NCBI GenBank assembly: GCA_009026175.1
Contig: WBTZ01000036.1
Coordinates: 1 to 39,309 of the forward strand
Reading direction: 5' to 3'
Length of the DNA stretch: 39,309 bases
Source: Zoogloea sp.
GTDB taxonomy: Bacteria > Pseudomonadota > Gammaproteobacteria > Burkholderiales > Rhodocyclaceae
The notes beneath the pieces were generated by a model. That model was not told the origin of the DNA. It did no database searches and saw only the letters and a program-made list of their open reading frames with translations. Shown one piece after another: positions 34,990 to 39,309 of this stretch; within the stretch, counting starts at the first letter, position 1; the number at the start of each line of letters is the position of its first letter. The position numbers were made by a program, and so were the translations under genes.

Positions 34990-35767
34990 GATCTGGCGTG
35001 GAAGAGCCGGCTTCACCGCCGACAACCTGCTCGCTGGTCCGCCCGAAACGACGTTCCCGCGACTGGTAGGACGCAATGGCCTCATCGAGCGCGGCTTCGC
35101 CAAACTCAGGCCACAGCTTGTCGGTGAAGTACAGCTCGGAATAGGCAAGCTGCCAGAGCATGAAATTGCTGATCCGCTGCTCGCCGCCGGTACGGATGAA
35201 GAGATCCGGCTCCGGGCTGAAACTGAGGGCGAGATGCGGGGCCAGCTCATCCTCCGTGTACTCGCCCTCCTTGGGCGCGATGGCGGTCATCTTGCGGACC
35301 GCCTGGAGGATGTCCCACCGCCCGCCGTAGTTGGCGCAGATGGTGAGGTTCATCTTGGTATTGCCTTCGGTGAGCGCTTCCCCGTCACGGATGAGGGACA
35401 CGAGCGCCGTATCGAAGGGCTCCAGATCACCCACCACCCGCAAGCGGATGTTGTTGCGGTGAATCCGCTCGATCTCCGCCTTCAGGGACTTGACGAACAG
35501 CTGCATCAGGAACGAGACCTCGTCCTTGGGACGACGCCAGTTCTCTGAACTGAAGGCAAACACAGTGAGGTACTCGACACCACGGTCGAGGGAGGTCCTG
35601 ATGACCTCGCGCAGCGAATCGACGCCCTTCGCATGGCCGGCAACTCTCGGCATCAGGCGCTTTCGCGCCCAACGACCGTTGCCGTCCATGATGATGGCGA
35701 TGTGCCGTGGCACCTTGGCAGCCTCGGGGACGCCCCGGGTCGAGCTGAGAAACGGCAATCGCACCAT
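34982..35767 (-). CDS. uppS: Isoprenyl transferase (undecaprenyl diphosphate synthase)
   Basis: cis-Prenyltransferase that builds the C55 lipid carrier for peptidoglycan and O-antigen. The 261-residue protein shows HIAIIMDGNGRWARKR with the catalytic Asp, GHAKGVDSLREVI, YLTVFAFSSENWRRP, CANYGGRWDILQAVRKM and the C-terminal LFIRTGGEQRISNFMLWQLA. It follows frr by a 52-base gap, with no clear terminator, and overlaps cdsA by 8 bases. Confidence 0.97.
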   Translation of the reverse strand: MVRLPFLSSTRGVPEAAKVPRHIAIIMDGNGRWARKRLMPRVAGHAKGVDSLREVIRTSLDRGVEYLTVFAFSSENWRRPKDEVSFLMQLFVKSLKAEIERIHRNNIRLRVVGDLEPFDTALVSLIRDGEALTEGNTKMNLTICANYGGRWDILQAVRKMTAIAPKEGEYTEDELAPHLALSFSPEPDLFIRTGGEQRISNFMLWQLAYSELYFTDKLWPEFGEAALDEAIASYQSRERRFGRTSEQVVGGEAGSSTPDHA

Positions 35768-35819
35768 GTCGTATCCGCCTGGAATGAAAAAACCGGTGGA
35801 GGAGATGTCGACCTGGCGG

Positions 35820-36377
35820 TCAGATCTGCATCAGCTCTTGTTCTTTCTGGGCCAGCAGCTTGTCGATCTCGACAATGGACTTGTCGGTCAGCTTTTGAAC
35901 CTCTTCCTCGGTACGACGCTCTTCGTCCTCGGAAATGGTCTTGGCCTTCAACGCATCCTTCAGGGATGCGTTGGCGTCGCGACGCAGGTTACGGATCGCC
36001 ACCTTGGCGCCCTCGCCTTCCTGCTTCACGACCTTGATCAGTTCCTTACGGCGCTCTTCGGTCAACGGCGGCATGGGCACGCGGATGATCTCTCCCTGAG
36101 CAGCCGGATTCAGACCCAGATCGGAATCACGGATCGCCTTCTCGACCTTGCCAACCATGGGCTTTTCCCAGGGCTGCACGCCGATCGTCCGCGCATCGAT
36201 GAGCGTGACGTTGGCAACCTGATTGATGGGTACAGGATTGCCATAGTACTCGACCATGACATGATCGAGAACGCCCACGTGAGCCCGGCCGGTCCGCACC
36301 TTGGCGAGATCCAGCTTGAGGGCCTCGATGGACTTCTGCATCTTGTGTTCAGTAGTTTTCTTGAGCTCGGGAATCAT
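35820..36377 (-). CDS. frr: Ribosome recycling factor
   Basis: With EF-G, splits post-termination ribosomes. The protein is 185 residues, exactly the usual length: [57 protein letters not shown] and [20 protein letters not shown]. An upstream in-frame start (36413) would add 12 non-family residues inside pyrH, so the later ATG is chosen; it has GAGG upstream. It lies 10 bases after pyrH. Confidence 0.97.
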   Translation of the reverse strand: MIPELKKTTEHKMQKSIEALKLDLAKVRTGRAHVGVLDHVMVEYYGNPVPINQVANVTLIDARTIGVQPWEKPMVGKVEKAIRDSDLGLNPAAQGEIIRVPMPPLTEERRKELIKVVKQEGEGAKVAIRNLRRDANASLKDALKAKTISEDEERRTEEEVQKLTDKSIVEIDKLLAQKEQELMQI

Positions 36378-36387
36378 TGCGTCATCC

Positions 36388-37104
36388 TCAGCAATAGACC
36401 AGCGTACCTTCATCCTCGCCCATCACGACGCGCTTGAGCGCACCGCTCTTGAACAGGCTGAAGACATTGATGGGCAGGCGCTGGTCGCGGCACAAGGCGA
36501 AGGCCGTCGCATCCATCACCGCGAGATTGCGGGTGATTGCCTCGTCGAAGGAAATCCGGTTGAAACGGGTCGCACTCGGATCCTTCTTGGGATCTGCAGT
36601 GTAGATGCCATCCACCTTGGTCGCCTTCAACACGATGTCCGCACCGATCTCGGACCCGCGCAATGCGGCGGCGGTGTCGGTCGTGAAGAAGGGATTGCCG
36701 GTGCCTGCACCAAAAATGACCACACGCCCTTCTTCGAGGTAGCGGATTGCCTTGCCCCTGATGTAGGGCTCAACCACCTGATCGATGCGCAGCGCTGACT
36801 GCACGCGCGCATTGACCCCCGCGGCGCGGAACGCATCCGCGAGGGCCATTGCATTCATCACGGTGGCCAGCATCCCCATGTAGTCGGCAGTAGCACGATC
36901 CATACCGGTCGCCGCACCTGCCATACCACGGAAGATGTTGCCGCCGCCTATGACGATCCCGACCTCGACACCGATCCGGGTCACTTCGACCACATCGGCC
37001 ACGATTCCGGCCACCACGTCACGGTTGATACCGTAGGCGTCGTCGCCCATCAGGGCTTCGCCGGAGAGCTTGAGGAGGATGCGTTTATAGGCGGGCTGGC
37101 TCAT
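36388..37104 (-). CDS. pyrH: Uridylate kinase
   Basis: Hexameric UMP kinase of pyrimidine nucleotide synthesis, distinct from eukaryotic UMP/CMP kinases. The 238-residue protein has [77 protein letters not shown] and [17 protein letters not shown]. It follows tsf by 15 bases with no visible terminator, so it is likely read from the rpsB promoter. Confidence 0.98.
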   Translation of the reverse strand: MSQPAYKRILLKLSGEALMGDDAYGINRDVVAGIVADVVEVTRIGVEVGIVIGGGNIFRGMAGAATGMDRATADYMGMLATVMNAMALADAFRAAGVNARVQSALRIDQVVEPYIRGKAIRYLEEGRVVIFGAGTGNPFFTTDTAAALRGSEIGADIVLKATKVDGIYTADPKKDPSATRFNRISFDEAITRNLAVMDATAFALCRDQRLPINVFSLFKSGALKRVVMGEDEGTLVYC

Positions 37105-37119
37105 CGTTCTGAAGACCTC

Positions 37120-38019
37120 TTACTTTTGGGCGGCAGCAGCAGCGGCCTGGGCAGCCACTTCAGCGGCGAAGTCCGTCACCTTCTTCTCGATGCCTTCACC
37201 CACGATGTAGAGGGTGAAACCGGCAACGGAGGCGCCCTTGGCCTTCAGCAACTGGGCCACGGTCTGCTTGCCATCTTCGGCCTTGACGAAGACCTGGTCG
37301 AGCAGGGTCACGTCCTTCAGGAACTTCTGCACGGTACCTTCGGCGATCTTCTCGAGCATCGCTTCCGGCTTGCCGGCTTCGCGGGCCTTCTCGATGGCGA
37401 TGCGGCGCTCGACATCCAGCAGCTCGGCGGGGACACCGGAGGCGTCCAGGGACTTGGGCTTGGATGCGGCGATGTGCATGGCCAGATCCTTGGCCAGGGC
37501 TTCGTCGCCACCGACGAGGTCGATCAGCACGCCGATCTTGGAGCCGCCGTGGATGTAGCTGGCCGCCGCGCCCTGGGCTTCGGTACGCACGAAGCGGCGG
37601 ATGGACATGTTCTCGCCGATCTTGCCGATCAGGGCCTTGCGGACTTCCTCAACGGTCTGACCGTTGATTTCGAGGGCAGACAGGGCTTCCACATCGGCGG
37701 GGTTCTTGGTCGCGACGAGTTCGGCAACGTTCTTGACCAAAGCCAGGAAGTCGTCGTTCTTGGCCACGAAGTCGGTCTCACAGTTCACTTCGACCATGGC
37801 CGCCAGCTTGGCGTCGGCAGAAATGTAGACACCGACGATGCCTTCAGCGGTCACACGGGCGGCAGCCTTGGAGGCCTTGTTGCCCAGCTTGACACGCAGG
37901 ATCTCTTCAGCCTTGTCCATATCGCCGGCGGCTTCGGACAGGGCCTTCTTGCACTCCATCATGGGCGCGTCGGTTTTCTCGCGCAGCTCCTTGACCATGC
38001 TTGCGGTGATTTCCGCCAT
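37120..38019 (-). CDS. tsf: Elongation factor Ts
   Basis: Nucleotide exchange factor that regenerates EF-Tu-GTP. The 299-residue protein has the UBA-like N-terminal domain ([20 protein letters not shown], with [17 protein letters not shown]), the conserved [19 protein letters not shown] and [12 protein letters not shown] in the core. An AGGAG eight bases before the ATG supports the start. It follows rpsB by 71 bases containing a strong hairpin. Confidence 0.98.
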   Translation of the reverse strand: MAEITASMVKELREKTDAPMMECKKALSEAAGDMDKAEEILRVKLGNKASKAAARVTAEGIVGVYISADAKLAAMVEVNCETDFVAKNDDFLALVKNVAELVATKNPADVEALSALEINGQTVEEVRKALIGKIGENMSIRRFVRTEAQGAAASYIHGGSKIGVLIDLVGGDEALAKDLAMHIAASKPKSLDASGVPAELLDVERRIAIEKAREAGKPEAMLEKIAEGTVQKFLKDVTLLDQVFVKAEDGKQTVAQLLKAKGASVAGFTLYIVGEGIEKKVTDFAAEVAAQAAAAAAQK

Positions 38020-38056
38020 GCTTGCTCCTAATAAATCTATGGGTTTGGATTCAGCC

Positions 38057-38081
38057 GGGCGGGCACCCGAGGCGCCCGCCC
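38057..38081 (-). terminator. rpsB-tsf intergenic hairpin (attenuator-like)
   Basis: On the minus strand gggcgggcgcc pairs with ggtgcccgccc over 11 bases (one G-U) with a 3-base loop, 9 bases after the rpsB stop. There is no T-run, so read-through into tsf is expected. A partial attenuator in this position is known for the E. coli rpsB-tsf operon. Confidence 0.65.
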
Positions 38082-38090
38082 TGGTAAAGA

Positions 38091-38843
38091 TCAGGCCTGT
38101 TCTTCGGCGCTGTCTTCGACTTCCACGAACTCGTCGGAACCGGCCGCGACGATTTCCTGGATCACCTGGTTCTTGCCTTCGAGCACGGCATCGGCCACGC
38201 CACGGGCGTACAGACGGATCGCGCGGGAGGAGTCATCGTTACCCGGGATCACGAAATCCACGCCTTCGGGGGTGTGGTTGGTATCGACCACGGCCACAAC
38301 CGGGATGCCCAGCTTGTTGGCTTCGGTGATGGCGATCTTGTGGTAGCCCACGTCGATCACGAACAGGGCATCCGGCAGGCCGCCCAGATCCTTGATGCCG
38401 CCCAGGCTCTTCTGCAGCTTCTCGAGCTCGCGGGAGGCCATCAGGGCTTCCTTCTTGGAGAGACGCTCGATGGAGCCGTCCTCGACCATGGCTTCCATGT
38501 CCTTCAGGCGCTTGATGGAAACCTTGACGGTCTTGAAGTTGGTCAGCATGCCGCCCAGCCAGCGCTCATCCACATAGGGCATGCCGGCACGACGGGCTTC
38601 CTCGGCCACGATCTCGCGGGCCTGACGCTTGGTGCCGACACACAGGATGGTGCCGCGGTTGGCAGCCAGCTTGCGCACGAAATCCATCGCCTCGTTGTAC
38701 TTGACGAGGGTCTTTTCGAGGTTGACGATGTGGATCTTGTTGCGCTGACCAAAGATGAACGGAGCCATCTTCGGGTTCCAGAAACGGGTTTGGTGGCCGA
38801 AGTGAACGCCCGCTTCGAGCATTTGACGCATGGTGACAGACAT
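38091..38843 (-). CDS. rpsB: 30S ribosomal protein S2
   Basis: Small-subunit ribosomal protein bound late at the back of the 30S head. The 250-residue protein has the typical start [56 protein letters not shown] and [17 protein letters not shown], with an acidic C-terminal tail ([11 protein letters not shown]). GGAG eight bases before ATG 38843 fixes the start; the frame stays open for 23 codons further upstream with no family residues. It is the first gene of the long operon, with a good promoter about 160 bases upstream. Confidence 0.98.
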   Translation of the reverse strand: MSVTMRQMLEAGVHFGHQTRFWNPKMAPFIFGQRNKIHIVNLEKTLVKYNEAMDFVRKLAANRGTILCVGTKRQAREIVAEEARRAGMPYVDERWLGGMLTNFKTVKVSIKRLKDMEAMVEDGSIERLSKKEALMASRELEKLQKSLGGIKDLGGLPDALFVIDVGYHKIAITEANKLGIPVVAVVDTNHTPEGVDFVIPGNDDSSRAIRLYARGVADAVLEGKNQVIQEIVAAGSDEFVEVEDSAEEQA

Positions 38844-39005
38844 TGTGTAACTCCAATACAGAGGTTTGACCGCCGCCCGACCTGCCCGGGCCGCCAATGC
38901 GGCACCCGACATCGCCTCAGACGCCAGGACTTTCGCCCCGACGCCCCGGACCTCAATGGGTCGGACGTGTGAATTTTGCCCGGCTCGATACCAGACAAGC
39001 CTCCG

Positions 39006-39035
39006 ATTATATCAGCTTTCCATTACCTGCCTCAA
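39006..39035 (-). promoter_or_regulatory. rpsB operon promoter
   Basis: On the minus strand TTGAGG (39030-39035, -35) is 18 bases from a perfect TATAAT (39006-39011, -10). Transcription should start near 38999, giving a leader of about 155 bases before rpsB. Long rpsB leaders are known S2-autoregulatory targets in gammaproteobacteria; whether this one is cannot be told by eye. Confidence 0.75.
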
Positions 39036-39126
39036 GACCGGCCCCACAGAACGATGAGCGGCCAGATTGCCCGGGCGGGCCGCATGAGCTAGCCTAGCGC
39101 GTTCGACACCCTAAACAAGAGTTTCC

Positions 39127-39309
39127 ATGAGCGTCACCATAAAAACACCGGACGAAATCGAGAAGATGCGCATTGCCGGCCGCCTCGGCTCGGAAGTCCT
39201 GGACTACATCACCCCCTTCGTGAAGCCTGGCGTCACCACCGCCGAGGTGGACCGCCTTTGCCATGACTACATGGTCAATGTGCAGGGCTGCATTCCCGCC
39301 CCCCTGAAT
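39127..39309 (+). CDS. map: Methionine aminopeptidase type I, 3' end outside window
   Basis: Removes the initiator methionine from nascent proteins. Only the first 61 residues are present: SVTIKTPDEIEKMRIAGRLG, then SEVLDYITPFVKPGVTTAEV and DRLCHDYMV, all typical of the N-terminal part of type I enzymes. The metal ligands lie beyond the right edge. It is divergent from rpsB, with 283 bases between, the standard arrangement in proteobacteria. No strong promoter was recognised for it. Confidence 0.95.
   Translation, partial: MSVTIKTPDEIEKMRIAGRLGSEVLDYITPFVKPGVTTAEVDRLCHDYMVNVQGCIPAPLN

Noticed and set aside
35768-35819. Terminator between frr and uppS
   Set aside because: A TTTTTT run exists on the minus strand but no stable stem precedes it.
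39080-39126. Promoter for map (TTGCCC-N17-TAGCCT)
   Set aside because: Both hexamers match consensus poorly in GC-rich DNA; no better than chance.

Overview
The window is about 39 kb of GC-rich chromosomal backbone. It is almost certainly from a betaproteobacterium, most likely of the Rhodocyclales/Rhodocyclaceae (Azospira/Zoogloea/Azoarcus type). This placement is inferred from gene order, GC-rich codon use and protein style, not from a database search. The markers are the block rpsB-tsf-pyrH-frr-uppS-cdsA-dxr-rseP-bamA-skp-lpxD-fabZ-lpxA-lpxB-rnhB, a HemB without the zinc cysteines, and a divergent ppx/ppk pair. I see no tRNA, rRNA, CRISPR array, insertion sequence, integrase or prophage gene.

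Layout, left to right. (1) 1-1583, plus strand: the 3' part of a SIMPL-domain periplasmic protein, dtd, and an NlpC/P60 lipoprotein, packed with overlaps. (2) 1644-2654, minus strand: hemB. (3) 2655-3379: the only long stretch without a conventional gene. It holds tandem plus-strand terminators at the end of a candidate small RNA, a 37-codon minus-strand ORF with its own ribosome-binding site and terminator, and several short repeats. (4) 3380-7619, minus strand: a fatty-acid oxidation unit etfB-etfA-CbiM-like membrane protein-acyl-CoA dehydrogenase. (5) 7815-8435, plus strand: a TetR-type regulator divergent from etfB. (6) 8395-15096, minus strand: ppx, then a four-gene MCE/Mla-like lipid-transport cassette (STAS-permease fusion, ATPase, MlaD-like, auxiliary lipoprotein), then a crotonase-fold protein and a TatD nuclease. 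(7) 15256-18727, plus strand: ppk and a seven-repeat beta-propeller lipoprotein. (8) 18829-23526, plus strand: biotin operon bioA-F-H-C-D, every junction overlapping; bioB is not in the window. (9) 23515-38843, minus strand: the long rpsB-to-rnhB cell-envelope and translation operon, with a CopD-like membrane protein and a TrmH/SpoU methyltransferase at its end. (10) 39127-end, plus strand: the start of map.

How the genes work together. The big minus-strand operon couples translation factors (S2, EF-Ts, RRF), UMP kinase, isoprenoid and phospholipid precursors (Dxr, UppS, CdsA), outer-membrane protein assembly (RseP, BamA, Skp) and lipid A synthesis (LpxD, FabZ, LpxA, LpxB). The etf/ACAD unit passes electrons from acyl-CoA oxidation to the quinone pool. 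Ppk and Ppx make and degrade polyphosphate from divergent promoters. The bio genes carry pimeloyl synthesis (BioC, BioH) through to dethiobiotin.

I did not find a clearly new multi-gene system; most of the window is conserved housekeeping. The least explained DNA is 2655-3379. Next in interest are a CbiM-like protein lacking the N-terminal metal-binding His, a crotonase-fold protein lacking both usual catalytic glutamates, and a PHO-box-like repeat array before ppk.
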